Below are positions 45,641-56,309 of a DNA stretch of 64,000 bases, in pieces. This DNA is from Paenibacillus phyllosphaerae. GTDB lineage: Bacteria > Bacillota > Bacilli > Paenibacillales > Paenibacillaceae. Location of the stretch: positions 617,380 through 681,379 of the forward strand of contig NZ_JACHXK010000002.1 of assembly GCF_014192105.1 (NCBI RefSeq). The letters are read 5' to 3'. Under the pieces are notes generated by a model that saw only the letters and a list, made by a program, of their open reading frames with translations, was not told where the DNA came from and ran no database searches. Made by a program: the position numbers and the translations under genes. How positions within the stretch are numbered: the first letter of the stretch is position 1; every line of letters begins with the position of its first letter.

Positions 45641-45956
45641 AGCATTGTCCATGCTGGGAATGGCCATGCGGGCAGGCAAGCTGGTGACCGGAGACGAGAC
45701 CGTCTTGAAGAATATTCGTCAAGGCAAGGCAAAACTCGTAATCGTAGCTGGCGACGCTTCGGAGAATACCAAGAAGAAGTATCGTGATAAATGCGCCTCT
45801 TATGGGGTGAAACATATCGAGGCATTGGACCGCCTTTCGCTGGGCCATGCAATTGGTAAAGCGGAAAGGGTGTTAATAGCCGTAACGGACGCGGGTTTTT
45901 CGTCAAGCATCGAACGAAGTTTAATCCAATCTTCGGAGGTGGAGAATATTGACTAA
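45633..45956 (+). CDS. ylxQ: L7Ae-family RNA-binding protein YlxQ
   Basis: YlxQ (107 aa) is a kink-turn RNA-binding protein of the L7Ae/L30e family. From the ATG at 45633 (GGTGG just upstream) the sequence is [20 protein letters not shown], then [19 protein letters not shown] and [20 protein letters not shown]. Length matches the B. subtilis protein (100 aa). The frame is open upstream inside rnpM but lacks a good start there. It overlaps infB by 8 bases. Confidence 0.93.
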   Translation: MNKALSMLGMAMRAGKLVTGDETVLKNIRQGKAKLVIVAGDASENTKKKYRDKCASYGVKHIEALDRLSLGHAIGKAERVLIAVTDAGFSSSIERSLIQSSEVENID

Positions 45957-48921
45957 ACAGCCAGACAGCAAGGATAAAGACAAAGATAAATTGCGTGTCT
46001 ACGAGTATGCCAAATCGCTTAATATGAGCAGTAAAGAGATTATTACGATTCTGAAACGTCTCGATCTGCCGGTGAATAATCATATGAGCGTAATGGAAAA
46101 CGAAATGGTGAATAAAGTCGAAGGCTTCTTCCGAAATATTAAACAGAATGCGGCGGTCAGACGAGCGCAAGAGGGTGCTTCCATTGCTTCGGCAGCAAAA
46201 CCTACTCAGCAGGACAATAAACCGTCGCAGCAGAATCGTACGATTCAACAGTCCAGCCAAGAGCGTCCGCAAGAACAAGCTAATCTTAAGCAAGAATCGA
46301 ATGCAGTCACGGCGCAATCCGAGGCTCATGCAGATTCAAATAACGAACGACAGGGGAATACGTCCATTAAAACGAACTCACACACCAACACAAATCAGGG
46401 CGGACAAAGCCGTCCGCAAGGTCAAAGCAGTCGTCCGCAAGGTCAAGGCGGACAAGGAGGCCAAGGTGGAAACCGCGGCACAGGATATCAAGGTTCACGT
46501 CCGCAAGGTCAAGGCGGCGGACAGGGTGGCCAAGGCGGTTACCGCGGTAACGGTCAAGGCGGACAAGGTGGCCAAGGTGGTCAAGGACGTCCGCAAGGTC
46601 AAGGCGGACAGGGAGGCCAAGGCGGCCAAGGTGGAAACCGCGGCACAGGCGGTTATCAAGGTTCGCGTCCGCAAGGCCAAGGCGGCGGTACAGGATATCA
46701 AGGTTCCCGTCCACAAGGCCAAGGCGGCGGCACAGGGTACCAAGGTTCCCGTCCGCAAGGTCAAGGCGGCGGCACAGGATACCAAGGTTCCCGTCCGCAA
46801 GGTCAAGGCGGCGGCACAGGATACCAAGGTTCCCGTCCGCAAGGCCAAGGCGGACAGGGAGGCCAAGGCGGAAGTCGTCCGGCTGGCCCGCGGAGCAACG
46901 ATCAATCCAGTAACCGCAGCTCGCAAGGACGCAGCTTCGAATCGCGTCCAGCACCGGCACCTACTGATTTCGGCGGCCGTACAGGCGGCGGTCAAGGCAG
47001 CACTGGCCGCAATAACCGCAGCAAGACGAAGCCGGGCGGCAACAACCAGAACGGCGGTCGTAACTTTGATGATTCGCGCACTGGCAACTTCAGAGGCAAT
47101 AACCGCGGAGGCAAGAATAACCGCGGCAGAGGCGGTCAGCAGGTTGAACGCAAAGAGAAGATCGATAACACACCGAAGAAAATTATCGTTCGCGGCGAAA
47201 TGACGGTTGGCGATTTGGCGAAGCTGCTCCATAAGGATGCTTCCGAAGTCATCAAGAAGCTCATTTTCCTTGGCGTTATGGCGACGATCAACCAAGAGGT
47301 CGATATCGAAACGGTGCAGTTGATCGCCGGCGAATATGGCGTTGAGGTCGAAGTCAAGATCCCGGTCGAGGAAGATGCATTCGAGACGTTCGAAGAGAAA
47401 GACGAAGAAGATACGCTCGAAACACGCCCGCCGGTCGTTACGATCATGGGTCACGTTGACCATGGTAAAACAACCCTGCTTGACGCAATCCGCAAAACAT
47501 CGGTAACAAGCGGCGAAGCTGGCGGCATCACGCAGCATATCGGTGCTTATCAAGCCGAGATTAACAATAAGAAAATCACGTTCCTCGATACTCCGGGCCA
47601 CGAAGCGTTCACACTGATGCGTGCTCGCGGTGCGCAGGTGACGGACATTACGATTATCGTAGTTGCTGCCGACGACGGCGTTATGCCGCAGACGGTTGAG
47701 GCCATCAACCATGCGAAAGCAGCTGGCGTTCCGATTATCGTTGCGGTGAACAAGATCGATAAGCCGGAAGCAAATGCGGATAAAATCAAGCAAGAACTGA
47801 CCGAGTATGAACTGGTACCGGAAGAGTGGGGCGGAGACACCATCTTCGTCAACGTTTCGGCGAAACAGCGCATTGGTCTTGAAGATCTGCTTGAGATGAT
47901 TCTGCTCGTTGCCGAAGTGAACGACTACAAAGCGAACCCGAATAAACGTGCTCGCGGTACGGTTATCGAGGCGGAGCTTGATAAAGGTAAAGGTCCTGTT
48001 GCACGTGTTCTCGTACAGCATGGTACCCTCAAGATCGGCGACGCCTTCGTTGCAGGCAACTGCTTCGGCCGCGTGCGCGCCATGGTTAACGATAAAGGCC
48101 GCCGTCTCAAAGAAGCGGGCCCAAGTACGCCGGTCGAGATTACGGGTCTTACGGAAGTGCCGCTTGCTGGCGATCCGTTCCTCGCATTCGAAGACGAGCG
48201 TAAGGCTCGCGCTATCGCTGAACGCCGCGCGATCAAACAACGTCAATCGGAGCTTGGCGCGAATTCCCGCGTAACGCTTGACGATCTGTATAAACATATC
48301 AAAGAAGGCGAAATTAAAGATCTGTTCGTCATTATCAAATCCGACGTGCAGGGCTCTACAGAGGCGCTCAAAGGCTCTCTGGCCAAAATTGATATTGAAG
48401 GCGTCCGTGTCAAAATCATCCATAGCGGTGTAGGTGCGATTACAGAGTCGGATATCAACTTGGCTTCCGCTTCCAATGCAATCGTAATCGGCTTTAACGT
48501 TCGCCCAGAGCCGCAAGCCCTTGCGACAGCGGAGCAAGAGAAAGTCGATATTCGCCTCCACAATATCATCTATAACGTAATCGATGAGATTGAACATGCG
48601 ATGAAAGGCATGTTGGATCCGGTATTCAAGGAAGTTGTTATCGGTCAAGCAGAAGTGCGGAATATCTTCAAAGTAAGCAAAGTAGGTACGATCGCGGGTT
48701 GTATGGTTACTTCGGGTAAAGTCTCCCGCAGCGCCAAAGCACGTCTCATCCGTGGCGGAATCGTCGTATTCGAAGGCGAAATCGAAACGCTCAAACGCTT
48801 CAAAGACGATGCCAAAGAAGTAGCTCAAGGCTACGAGTGCGGCATTACGCTTGATCGTTACAACGACCTGAAAGAAGGAGACGTCATCGAAGCCTACGTT
48901 ATGGAAAAGGTAGAGAGGTGA
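45949..48921 (+). CDS. infB: Translation initiation factor IF-2 with Gly/Gln-rich repeat region
   Basis: IF-2 (990 aa, TTG start after GGAGGTGG) delivers initiator tRNA. The N-terminal IF2_N helix region ([20 protein letters not shown]) is followed by a Gln-rich segment and an unusually long Gly/Gln/Arg/Pro-rich region (about residues 145-400). A second IF2_N domain (about 410-470) comes next. The GTPase domain has [25 protein letters not shown] and NKIDKP, followed by domains II, III and IV. B. subtilis IF-2 is 716 aa. The extra length is mostly the repeat region. The GTPase core is intact. Confidence 0.97.
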   Translation: MTKQPDSKDKDKDKLRVYEYAKSLNMSSKEIITILKRLDLPVNNHMSVMENEMVNKVEGFFRNIKQNAAVRRAQEGASIASAAKPTQQDNKPSQQNRTIQQSSQERPQEQANLKQESNAVTAQSEAHADSNNERQGNTSIKTNSHTNTNQGGQSRPQGQSSRPQGQGGQGGQGGNRGTGYQGSRPQGQGGGQGGQGGYRGNGQGGQGGQGGQGRPQGQGGQGGQGGQGGNRGTGGYQGSRPQGQGGGTGYQGSRPQGQGGGTGYQGSRPQGQGGGTGYQGSRPQGQGGGTGYQGSRPQGQGGQGGQGGSRPAGPRSNDQSSNRSSQGRSFESRPAPAPTDFGGRTGGGQGSTGRNNRSKTKPGGNNQNGGRNFDDSRTGNFRGNNRGGKNNRGRGGQQVERKEKIDNTPKKIIVRGEMTVGDLAKLLHKDASEVIKKLIFLGVMATINQEVDIETVQLIAGEYGVEVEVKIPVEEDAFETFEEKDEEDTLETRPPVVTIMGHVDHGKTTLLDAIRKTSVTSGEAGGITQHIGAYQAEINNKKITFLDTPGHEAFTLMRARGAQVTDITIIVVAADDGVMPQTVEAINHAKAAGVPIIVAVNKIDKPEANADKIKQELTEYELVPEEWGGDTIFVNVSAKQRIGLEDLLEMILLVAEVNDYKANPNKRARGTVIEAELDKGKGPVARVLVQHGTLKIGDAFVAGNCFGRVRAMVNDKGRRLKEAGPSTPVEITGLTEVPLAGDPFLAFEDERKARAIAERRAIKQRQSELGANSRVTLDDLYKHIKEGEIKDLFVIIKSDVQGSTEALKGSLAKIDIEGVRVKIIHSGVGAITESDINLASASNAIVIGFNVRPEPQALATAEQEKVDIRLHNIIYNVIDEIEHAMKGMLDPVFKEVVIGQAEVRNIFKVSKVGTIAGCMVTSGKVSRSAKARLIRGGIVVFEGEIETLKRFKDDAKEVAQGYECGITLDRYNDLKEGDVIEAYVMEKVER
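46681..46848 (+). repeat. Four tandem 42-base repeats within infB
   Basis: Four consecutive 42-base units start at 46681, 46723, 46765 and 46807. They differ at only a few third positions and encode the 14-residue unit [14 protein letters not shown]. More degenerate Gly/Gln/Arg units extend on both sides (about 46399-46878). The unit length is a multiple of three, so copy-number change would keep the frame. Confidence 0.95.
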
Positions 48922-48928
48922 TAAGCCT

Positions 48929-49282
48929 ATGGCGAAAATACGCGTAGGACGTGTCGGAGAACAGATCAAGAAAGAGATTAGTACAATTATCCAGACGGAG
49001 CTGAAAGATCCCCGAATCGGTTTTATTACCGTGACGGGGGTTGACGTGACTGGCGACTTGTCGCAAGCGCGCATCTTCTTAAGTGTTCTTGGCAGCGAGG
49101 AACAAAAGGAAGAGACGCTTAAGGCGCTAGCCCGCAGCACTGGCTTTATCCGTTCGGAGCTTGGCAAGCGGATTCGTTTCCGTCATACGCCGGAGCTGCT
49201 GTTCAAGTTCGACAGCAGCATCGAGTATGGCAGCAAGATCGAGACCTTGCTTGGACAATTGAATGGAGGAAACGGACAATGA
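48929..49282 (+). CDS. rbfA: Ribosome-binding factor A
   Basis: RbfA (117 aa) is a KH-fold 30S maturation factor. It contains [20 protein letters not shown], then [20 protein letters not shown] and [20 protein letters not shown]. Length is normal, and position after infB is conserved. Its stop overlaps the nrnA start (ATGA). Confidence 0.97.
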   Translation: MAKIRVGRVGEQIKKEISTIIQTELKDPRIGFITVTGVDVTGDLSQARIFLSVLGSEEQKEETLKALARSTGFIRSELGKRIRFRHTPELLFKFDSSIEYGSKIETLLGQLNGGNGQ

Positions 49283-50283
49283 CGGCGCATATGCCGTCAT
49301 TTCCTGCATACGCGCAAACCTTGGATGAGGCGCTTGCTTTCATCCGCGAAGGCGATCATTTCCTGGTCGTAGCCCATGTACAGCCCGATGGAGACGCCAT
49401 AAGCTCGACATTGGTTGTCTCCTGGCTGCTTGGACAGCTGGGCAAAACCTTCGTCATGGTTAACGAAAGCGCGGTTCCGCTGCGACTGGGCTTTTTGGAT
49501 GGGGCAGCAGAAATTCGTCTTAACAGCGACCTGACAGAGGAAAGGCCTTTTGACCGTATCATTGCGGTGGATTGTGCGGATTTCCGGCGTATTGGCGTTG
49601 TTGCAGACCGATTTGCACCTGATGCAAAACTGCTTAACGTAGACCATCATCCGACGAATGATGGCTTCGGAACAACGAATCTTATTCGGCCGGACGCAGC
49701 TGCAACGGTCGAAATTCTATATGATTTAATCGTACATGCAGGATTAACGCTTGATTTGCCTGCAGCTACGGCCGTGTATACCGGATTGCTTACCGATACG
49801 GGAGGCTTCCGATATTCGAATACGACCCCGCATGTGATGCAGACTGCTGCTTCCTTGCTGGAACTTGGCGTGGCCGGGCATCGTCTTGCCGAGCATTTGC
49901 TCGAAAAGATGACGAAGGCGCAACTTCTGCTGCTGCAGAAGGGACTAGCCAATCTGGCCTTCTCTTCCGATAATCGCATCGCCTGGATTCAGGTCGACAT
50001 AGCCGATCTGCAGGCAACAGGTGCCTCTAGCGAGGATCTGGAGGGTCTTGTCAACTACGCACGTAACGTGGAAGGTGTCGACGTTGGTATTCTCTTCAAA
50101 GAGACGACAGATGGTTGCGTGAAGGTCAGCCTTCGTTCCTCTGGGGCGGCGGATGTTTCCGCAATTGCGCGATCCTTTGGCGGCGGCGGACATGTTCGCG
50201 CGGCAGGTTGCCGTTTCGAAGCAGGCATGGCGACCGTTGTAGATCAGGTCGTTCAAGCGGTTAGCGAGGCGTTGAAGGCATGA
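49279..50283 (+). CDS. nrnA: DHH-family oligoribonuclease/pAp phosphatase NrnA
   Basis: NrnA (334 aa) degrades nanoRNAs and dephosphorylates 3'-phosphoadenosine 5'-phosphate. The metal motifs are [25 protein letters not shown] and the DHH signature [11 protein letters not shown]. Later comes [14 protein letters not shown]. The C-terminal DHHA1 domain ends with [15 protein letters not shown]. It lies between rbfA and truB, as in Bacillus, and overlaps both neighbours by 4 bases. Confidence 0.95.
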   Translation: MTAHMPSFPAYAQTLDEALAFIREGDHFLVVAHVQPDGDAISSTLVVSWLLGQLGKTFVMVNESAVPLRLGFLDGAAEIRLNSDLTEERPFDRIIAVDCADFRRIGVVADRFAPDAKLLNVDHHPTNDGFGTTNLIRPDAAATVEILYDLIVHAGLTLDLPAATAVYTGLLTDTGGFRYSNTTPHVMQTAASLLELGVAGHRLAEHLLEKMTKAQLLLLQKGLANLAFSSDNRIAWIQVDIADLQATGASSEDLEGLVNYARNVEGVDVGILFKETTDGCVKVSLRSSGAADVSAIARSFGGGGHVRAAGCRFEAGMATVVDQVVQAVSEALKA

Positions 50284-51200
50284 TGGATGGTATTTTGGCG
50301 GTATGGAAGCCAGCCGGATGGACCTCGCACGATGTCGTGGCTAAGGTTCGGCGTATACTGAAGATTAAGCGGATCGGTCATACCGGGACGCTCGATCCTC
50401 AAGTAACCGGCGTGTTGCCGCTTTGTATCGGAAGAGCGACGCGCGTTGTGGAATATGTGCAAGAACGCCCGAAATCTTATGAGGCCGTGCTTCAACTTGG
50501 CATCGCAACGGATACAGAGGATATGACGGGGACGATTCTGGAGGATCAACCCGGCATATCGGTCTCCGAAGCGGATATACATAAGGCAATGGCGGCTTTT
50601 GTCGGAGAGATCGATCAAGTGCCACCAATGTTCTCCGCCGTAAGGGTCGATGGCAAACGATTATACGAGCTTGCGCGTGATGGGCAGGTTGTGGAGCGAA
50701 AGTCGCGGCGGGTCACGATTCACGACCTGAAGCTGATATCGTCCGATTTGAATCAGCCTTATCCGACACTCCGGTTTTCCGTCGTATGCTCCAAGGGAAC
50801 GTATATCCGGACGTTGTGCGTAGACATTGGCAAAGCGCTTGGCGTTCCTGCTTCGATGAAGGAACTCATACGGACGATGTCCGGCGGGTTGACGCAAGAA
50901 GATTGCTTGACGCTCGAACAGATCGAGGAGCTGCAGCGCAATGGTGAGTTGGAAGAGAGGCTGATTCCTGCGGATGAGCCGCTCGATTATATGCCTTCAG
51001 GCGAAGTTGGCGAGATTACAGCCAAGAATGCCTTGCAAGGCAAACGAATTCTCTTCCGCTACATTAAGTCGGCGCAGCCGCCTGAGGAGATCGACGCGTT
51101 AATGCGCCTTTATGCGGAGGACGGGACGTTTCTGGGCTTGTTCGAGCCGGAACGTGAGACGGGCACGATGAAGCCGGTCAAAGTGTTTACGCCGCTATAG
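50280..51200 (+). CDS. truB: tRNA pseudouridine(55) synthase TruB
   Basis: TruB (306 aa) makes pseudouridine 55 in the T loop of tRNAs. The catalytic Asp is residue 39 in GHTGTLDPQVTGVLPLCIG. Further motifs are SYEAVLQLGIATDTEDMTG and VPPMFSAVRVDGKRLYELAR, then CSKGTYIRTLCVDIG. A second in-frame ATG directly follows the first. Length is normal for Bacillales. Confidence 0.97.
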   Translation: MMDGILAVWKPAGWTSHDVVAKVRRILKIKRIGHTGTLDPQVTGVLPLCIGRATRVVEYVQERPKSYEAVLQLGIATDTEDMTGTILEDQPGISVSEADIHKAMAAFVGEIDQVPPMFSAVRVDGKRLYELARDGQVVERKSRRVTIHDLKLISSDLNQPYPTLRFSVVCSKGTYIRTLCVDIGKALGVPASMKELIRTMSGGLTQEDCLTLEQIEELQRNGELEERLIPADEPLDYMPSGEVGEITAKNALQGKRILFRYIKSAQPPEEIDALMRLYAEDGTFLGLFEPERETGTMKPVKVFTPL

Positions 51201-51246
51201 GCCTGGTAACTAATTAGGTAAAGACCATAAAGCAGGTGTTTAAGCT

Positions 51247-52200
51247 GTGGAAATCGTTACTTTGCATTACCCATTGCAATTAACAGATGAACAACACATA
51301 TCGAGGCCAAAGACGATTGCAATCGGTCATTTCGACGGTGTTCATTTAGGCCATAAGAATGTCATCCGGCGGGCGGTTGAATCTGCGCGTGTAGAAGGAC
51401 TGCAATCAGCAGTGATGACCTTCCATCCGCATCCGAAGGAAGTGCTCGGCCAAGGCGATCAATACGTGACTTGCCTAACGCCGCTTGCGGACAAGATCGA
51501 TCGTTTCCGTCAGTTAGGCGTTGATGTGGTCTATATCGTACAATTCGATCTGACATTTGCCGCAGTCACGCCGGAAGCATTCGTAACGAATATTTTGACG
51601 CCGCTTCATGTGCGCCGCGCGGTCGTTGGATTTGATTTTTCGTTCGGTGCAAGAGGGGCAGGGACGACGGAGACGCTTCGTGTTCTATGCGAGCCTAACG
51701 ATATAGCCGTAGATATAATCGACCCGTTCCTGCAGGATGGCGCGAAGGTGAGCAGCACGCGGATTAGGGAATGTCTGTCTGCCGGAGAAGTGAAGCAATC
51801 GGCCCAACTGATGGGCACGGCTTATGCGGTGACAGGAACAGTGATGCATGGTGAGGGCAGGGGGCGAACGATCGGATTCCCGACCGCGAATGTCGAGCTG
51901 TCCGCTCCGTATGTTGTGCCGCGTTTAGGTGTGTATGCTATTTTCGTTCAAGTGGATGGCCAGCGTTACTCCGGCGTATTGAATATCGGTAAGAAACCGA
52001 CCTTCCATGATGACTTGCCTAAGCCGGTGTTTGAAGCGCATTTGTTTGACTTTGCAGGTGACTTGTATGGGAAGCAGATGGACATTCATTTCATCGATTT
52101 CCTTCGTGCAGAACAGAAATTCAGTTCGATCGATCAGCTGATCGCGCAGATCCATTCGGATGCACAGCAGGCACGGACCATTTTATCGGCAATAATCTAG
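51247..52200 (+). CDS. ribF: Bifunctional riboflavin kinase/FAD synthetase
   Basis: RibF (RibC in B. subtilis, 317 aa, GTG start) converts riboflavin to FMN and FAD. The nucleotidyltransferase N-terminal domain has IGHFDGVHLGHKNVI, TFHPHPKEVL and VGFDFSFGARGAG, then SSTRIRECLSAGEV. The kinase domain shows GEGRGRTIGFPTANVELS and GVLNIGKKPTF. It follows truB by 46 bases and precedes the rpsO promoter. Confidence 0.97.
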   Translation: MEIVTLHYPLQLTDEQHISRPKTIAIGHFDGVHLGHKNVIRRAVESARVEGLQSAVMTFHPHPKEVLGQGDQYVTCLTPLADKIDRFRQLGVDVVYIVQFDLTFAAVTPEAFVTNILTPLHVRRAVVGFDFSFGARGAGTTETLRVLCEPNDIAVDIIDPFLQDGAKVSSTRIRECLSAGEVKQSAQLMGTAYAVTGTVMHGEGRGRTIGFPTANVELSAPYVVPRLGVYAIFVQVDGQRYSGVLNIGKKPTFHDDLPKPVFEAHLFDFAGDLYGKQMDIHFIDFLRAEQKFSSIDQLIAQIHSDAQQARTILSAII

Positions 52201-52209
52201 CGGATGACA

Positions 52210-52239
52210 TTTACTTTTCCTTATAGACTGTGGTATACT
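52210..52239 (+). promoter_or_regulatory. Candidate sigma-A promoter for rpsO
   Basis: TTTACT (52210-52215) and TATACT (52234-52239) are separated by 18 bases. The -10 box is near consensus and the -35 box weaker. It lies just after ribF. Confidence 0.55.
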
Positions 52240-52368
52240 CTTAAACGTTGCGATGTGATAGGGATGTCCTATTCCTGATCGTTCGCATATTGAACCTTTG
52301 CTTGGCCGGAGCGTTCTCACCGACGACTGGCGAGGCAATTGGCGATTATTAGAAGGAGGTGAACAAGG
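52240..52368 (+). promoter_or_regulatory. rpsO leader, possible S15-binding RNA
   Basis: About 130 bases separate the candidate promoter from rpsO. Short inverted segments occur, such as TAGGGATGTCCTA near 52260 and a GGCGAGGCAATTGGCGA stretch near 52330. S15 proteins in several bacteria regulate their own mRNA through such leaders. A specific structure was not established here. AGGAGGTG precedes the ATG. Confidence 0.35.
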
Positions 52369-52638
52369 ATGGCACTTACGCAAGAGCGTAAACACCAACT
52401 GATCGATGAGCACAAGACTCACGCGAACGACACCGGTTCTCCGGAAGTTCAAATCGCTATCCTGACGCAAAACATTGTAAACTTGACAGACCATCTTCGG
52501 ACGCACAAGAAAGACCACCACTCGCGCCGCGGTCTGCTTAAGATGGTTGGTCAGCGCCGCAAGCTGCTGGCTTACCTGAAAAACAAAGATGTTAGACGTT
52601 ATAGCGCTTTGATCGAGAAGCTCGGTCTTCGTCGTTAA
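52369..52638 (+). CDS. rpsO: 30S ribosomal protein S15
   Basis: S15 (89 aa) is a primary 16S rRNA-binding protein. It shows [12 protein letters not shown] in altered form ([20 protein letters not shown]), then [20 protein letters not shown] and [14 protein letters not shown]. Length is exact for the family. It is followed by a strong terminator. Confidence 0.98.
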   Translation: MALTQERKHQLIDEHKTHANDTGSPEVQIAILTQNIVNLTDHLRTHKKDHHSRRGLLKMVGQRRKLLAYLKNKDVRRYSALIEKLGLRR

Positions 52639-52646
52639 CATGCGAG

Positions 52647-52707
52647 AAAAAGCAACCTGGATGTTCAGCCGTCCGAACCGGATCGTGCTGTTCCGGGTTG
52701 CTTTTTG
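52647..52707 (+). terminator. Intrinsic terminator after rpsO
   Basis: AAAAAGCAACCTGGA and TCCGGGTTGCTTTTT form the stem around a loop of about 30 bases, ending in a T run. Confidence 0.8.
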
Positions 52708-52825
52708 TAACGTCTGGAGATTTCATGCTTCGACAATCTCGAGGTATGCCTAGACGTTTAGTTTGAAAAGCTACATACGAGGGATATTGAGCAGCATGAA
52801 GCTGAACAAGTATTTTCCCGATTGA

Positions 52826-52857
52826 TAAGCTCCAATATGATACTGGAGCTTTTCTTA
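52826..52857 (+). terminator. Short terminator-like hairpin upstream of pnp
   Basis: AAGCTCCA and TGGAGCTT pair around a 9-base loop, followed by TTCTTAT. The 340-base gap between rpsO and pnp otherwise holds only the rpsO terminator and the pnp ribosome site. I see no gene there. A hairpin here could attenuate or stabilise the pnp leader. Confidence 0.5.
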
Positions 52858-52978
52858 TATGATCTGCGGCAGAAGGATTTGCCATCAGAGTAGTCGAATG
52901 GAAATTTGATAGGATCTGCAAACCGAGCAGCATATGATGCAAGGATATGGACTGCCGGCAGCAGCAAGGAGGGATTTC

Positions 52979-55084
52979 ATGTTGCAGCGTGTAGAAATGA
53001 CGCTTGGCGGACGACCGCTGATTCTTGAAACAGGTCGTCTTGCGAAGCAAGCGAATGCGGCGGTAACGGTTCGTTATGGCGAAACGGTAATTCTCTGTAC
53101 GGTTACAGCTTCGAATGAGCCGAAGAAGCTGGACTTCTTCCCGCTTACCGTTAACTATGAAGAACGCTTGTATGCCGTAGGCAAAATCCCAGGCGGCTTC
53201 ATTAAGCGTGAGGGGCGTCCAAGCGAGAAAGCGATTCTGGCGAGCCGTCTGACTGACCGCCCGATTCGCCCGCTCTTCCCGGAAGGCTTCCGGAACGAAG
53301 TGCAGATTGCCGATATCGTTATGAGCGTGGATCAGGATTGCCCGCCGGAGATTGCGGCGATGATCGGTACATCCGCGGCGCTTTCGATTTCGGACGTTCC
53401 ATTCAACGGACCGATCGGCGGCGTAATTGTCGGACGTATTGATGGCGAATTCATCATCAACCCGACGGTAGAGCAAGAAGCGAAGACGGATATTTTCGTC
53501 GTTGTCGCGGGTACGAAGGACGCTATCATGATGGTGGAAGCGGAAGCGAACGAAGTGCCGGAATCGGTCATGCTTGAAGCGATCATGTTCGGACATGACG
53601 AGATCAAGAAGATCGTTGCGATTATTGAGGAGCTTCAAGCAACCGCGGGTAAGCCGAAGATGAAAGTGACATTGCATCAAGTGGACGAGACCGTGAACAC
53701 GCAAGTTCGTGCGTTCGCAGAAGCTCGCTTGGTTGAAGCGGTACGCATTCATGAGAAGCATGCTCGTCAAGATGCGATTGATGCGGTTAACGCAGAGACG
53801 ATCGCTCACTTTGAAGTCGAATACGCAGAGACGCCTGAACTGCTTGGCGATGTGAAAGAAGTGCTTTACGATATCGTCAAAGAAGAAGTGCGTCGTCTCA
53901 TTACGCATGACAAGGTCCGCCCAGACGGCCGTAAATTGGACGAGATCCGTCCGATCGAATGCGATGTCGCGCTGTTGCCGCGCACGCATGGTTCAGGACT
54001 CTTTACACGCGGACAGACGCAAGCGCTCAGTATTTGTACGCTTGGCGCGCTGGGCGACGTTCAGATTTTGGACGGCATCGACCTCGAAGAAACCAAACGC
54101 TTCATGCACCATTACAACTTCCCGCCGTTCAGCGTCGGTGAGGCTCGTCCGCTTCGTCCGCCAGGACGCCGCGAGATCGGTCACGGCGCACTTGGTGAGC
54201 GCGCGTTGTCCAAAGTCATCCCGGGGGAAGCCGAATTCCCGTACACGATTCGTCTCGTATCGGAAGTTCTGGAATCGAACGGTTCGACAAGCCAAGCGAG
54301 TATTTGCGCAAGCACACTTGCGATGATGGATGCAGGCGTTCCGATCAAAGCGCCAGTCGCTGGCGTAGCCATGGGTCTGATCAAGGATGGCGAACATTTC
54401 TCCATTCTGACGGATATTCAAGGTATGGAAGACCATCTCGGCGACATGGACTTCAAAGTAGCAGGTACACCGGAAGGCGTTACCGCTATTCAGATGGACA
54501 TCAAGATCGACGGTATCGACCGCGCGATTCTGACCCAAGCGCTCGAACAAGCGCGTGTAGGCCGGATGCATATCCTAGGCAAAATGAACGAAGTCATGCA
54601 GCAGCCTCGTAAAGAGCTGTCGCAATATGCGCCTAAGATTGTCACCATGCAGATCAACCCGGACAAAATCCGCGACGTTATCGGTGCTGGCGGCAAGATC
54701 ATCAATAAAATTATTGAAGAGACTGGCGTTAAGATCGATATCGAGCAAGACGGCAAAGTATTCATCGCCTCCTCCAACCAGGCAGCGAATGAGCGTGCCA
54801 AAGCGATTATCGAAGGCATCGTACGCGAAGTCATCGTGGGCGAAGTTTACCTCGGCACGGTCAAGCGGATCGAGAAATTCGGCGCCTTCGTTGAAATTCT
54901 CCCGAACAAAGACGGACTGGTGCATATTTCGCAGATTTCCACCGAGCGCGTAGCCAAAGTGGAAGACGCTGTGAAGATCGGTGACCAGATTACGGTTAAA
55001 GTAACGGAGATCGATAACCAAGGGCGTATTAATCTTTCCCGCAAAGCGGTATTAGTAGCAGCACAGGAGCCGGCGCAATCGTAA
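52979..55084 (+). CDS. pnp: Polynucleotide phosphorylase
   Basis: PNPase (701 aa) is a phosphorolytic 3'-5' exoribonuclease. From the ATG at 52979 (AAGGAGGG upstream) there are two RNase PH-like domains. The second has [20 protein letters not shown] and [20 protein letters not shown], then [21 protein letters not shown] domain ([20 protein letters not shown]) and an S1 domain ([20 protein letters not shown]) follow at the C terminus. Length is normal. A frame extension upstream of 52979 lacks a ribosome site. Confidence 0.98.
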   Translation: MLQRVEMTLGGRPLILETGRLAKQANAAVTVRYGETVILCTVTASNEPKKLDFFPLTVNYEERLYAVGKIPGGFIKREGRPSEKAILASRLTDRPIRPLFPEGFRNEVQIADIVMSVDQDCPPEIAAMIGTSAALSISDVPFNGPIGGVIVGRIDGEFIINPTVEQEAKTDIFVVVAGTKDAIMMVEAEANEVPESVMLEAIMFGHDEIKKIVAIIEELQATAGKPKMKVTLHQVDETVNTQVRAFAEARLVEAVRIHEKHARQDAIDAVNAETIAHFEVEYAETPELLGDVKEVLYDIVKEEVRRLITHDKVRPDGRKLDEIRPIECDVALLPRTHGSGLFTRGQTQALSICTLGALGDVQILDGIDLEETKRFMHHYNFPPFSVGEARPLRPPGRREIGHGALGERALSKVIPGEAEFPYTIRLVSEVLESNGSTSQASICASTLAMMDAGVPIKAPVAGVAMGLIKDGEHFSILTDIQGMEDHLGDMDFKVAGTPEGVTAIQMDIKIDGIDRAILTQALEQARVGRMHILGKMNEVMQQPRKELSQYAPKIVTMQINPDKIRDVIGAGGKIINKIIEETGVKIDIEQDGKVFIASSNQAANERAKAIIEGIVREVIVGEVYLGTVKRIEKFGAFVEILPNKDGLVHISQISTERVAKVEDAVKIGDQITVKVTEIDNQGRINLSRKAVLVAAQEPAQS

Positions 55085-55120
55085 GGCGAGCGCGCCCCTT
55101 CTTCTTATAGGTCCCAAAGG

Positions 55121-55152
55121 AAAGAGTCAGATTTGATCTGTCTCTTTTTTTG
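55121..55152 (+). terminator. Intrinsic terminator after pnp
   Basis: AAAGAGTCAGAT and ATCTGTCTCTTT pair with one mismatch around a short loop and run into a stretch of seven T residues. Confidence 0.8.
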
Positions 55153-55228
55153 TTTTCCCTATCTTTTCATCCGGTTCATAAATTTGTCCGAGCCATAATA
55201 GGATGGGAGAGAAGGGTGGGACGAGGGA

Positions 55229-56212
55229 ATGAGGATAGGAAAAACAATCGTCATGGCTGTCCTGATGGGAACGCTGCTCATCGCAGTCCGTGTCAGCGAT
55301 GACTGGTCGTCCTATGTCATGGACGTCAAGGAAGGAAGCATTACGATCGCCTCCGCTTATGCGCACCAAGATCAATCGCTGCGCAGAACGATTCAAGAAG
55401 AGGCTGCGAAGCAGCGGGTTGAACCGGTTAACGCGAAGGTGGATCGGATTTGGAAAGCGATTCCCGGTTATAACGGATTGGAGATTGATGTCGAGCTGAC
55501 GTTCCAGGGCATGAAGAACGCTCCGCAGCATACGCCGATCCAATATGTTTACAAAGAGGTCGAACCGGCTGTGTCATTGGATGATCTCGGCGCACAGCCG
55601 ATCTATAGAGGGAATCCGAATAAGAAGATGGTTGCCCTTATGATTAACGTCGCCTGGGGCAATGAGTTTCTGGAACCGATGCTGAAAACATTGCAGAAGG
55701 AGAAGGTGAAGGCGACCTTCTTCCTGGATGGCAGTTGGCTGAAAGCGAATGCTGAAACGGCCAAGCTCATACAATCTTATGGGCATGAGATTTCCAATCA
55801 CGCTTATTCGCATCCCAATATGAGCAAGCTGTCGCGCAGTGAGCAGCTTAAGCAGATTACCCGGACGGAGGCTTTGCTCAAATCCACGCTAGGTGTGACT
55901 AACAGTTGGTTTGCGCCTCCATCAGGGGATTATAATCAGCTCACTGTGGATGTTGCGAGAAGCCAAGGGCTTAAGACTGTGCTATGGACGCTCGATACGG
56001 TCGATTGGCAGCATCCGGCGCCAAGCACGATCGTGCAGAAAATCCGCAGCCGGGTCGAGCCGGGAACGCTCATCTTGATGCATCCTACCGATTCGGCCAG
56101 CGGCGCCTTACCGGGTATGATCGCGGCGATCAAGAGCAAAGGTTACTCGCTTGGCACCGTTAGCGAGACGCTTTCTCCAGCCAGGGTGCCTTCAGTTGTG
56201 ACGAAGCCCTAA
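55229..56212 (+). CDS. ylxY: YlxY-type polysaccharide deacetylase family protein
   Basis: This 327 aa exported protein has an N-terminal signal/anchor (GKTIVMAVLMGTLLIAV), a linker domain, and a NodB-type deacetylase fold in the C-terminal half. The usual first motif TFDDG is replaced by ALMINVAWGNEF, so the catalytic base Asp is missing. The second motif is kept as HAYSHP, and KVKATFFLDGSWLK is typical. The third motif is FAPPSGDYN. Position between pnp and the M16 peptidase gene matches B. subtilis ylxY. Enzymatic activity is therefore uncertain. A role in sporulation or the envelope is inferred from context. Confidence 0.88.
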   Translation: MRIGKTIVMAVLMGTLLIAVRVSDDWSSYVMDVKEGSITIASAYAHQDQSLRRTIQEEAAKQRVEPVNAKVDRIWKAIPGYNGLEIDVELTFQGMKNAPQHTPIQYVYKEVEPAVSLDDLGAQPIYRGNPNKKMVALMINVAWGNEFLEPMLKTLQKEKVKATFFLDGSWLKANAETAKLIQSYGHEISNHAYSHPNMSKLSRSEQLKQITRTEALLKSTLGVTNSWFAPPSGDYNQLTVDVARSQGLKTVLWTLDTVDWQHPAPSTIVQKIRSRVEPGTLILMHPTDSASGALPGMIAAIKSKGYSLGTVSETLSPARVPSVVTKP

Positions 56213-56309
56213 TTTTGTTATAGTGTTATCATTGATTTTGGATCATGCTTACGATGCTGGCGATCTTTGCGCAAATGACAGACAAAGAGACGTCTAGGAG
56301 GACATGCGA

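Noticed and set aside
46681..46848. Regular repeats considered as a CRISPR array
   Set aside because: Units are contiguous without unique spacers and encode part of IF-2 in frame.
46148..47203. Second + strand frame (351 codons) inside infB
   Set aside because: An Arg/Lys/Val-rich product of the repeat region in an alternate frame, with no start context. It is a by-product of the 42-base repeats.
46495..49167. Very long open frame on the - strand (890 codons) opposite infB
   Set aside because: It mirrors the codon bias of infB on the other strand, has no ribosome site, and translates to low-complexity sequence without domain signatures.
52592..53989. Long - strand open frame (465 codons) opposite rpsO and pnp
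   Set aside because: It spans the rpsO terminator and two real genes and has no recognisable motif. It is a shadow frame.
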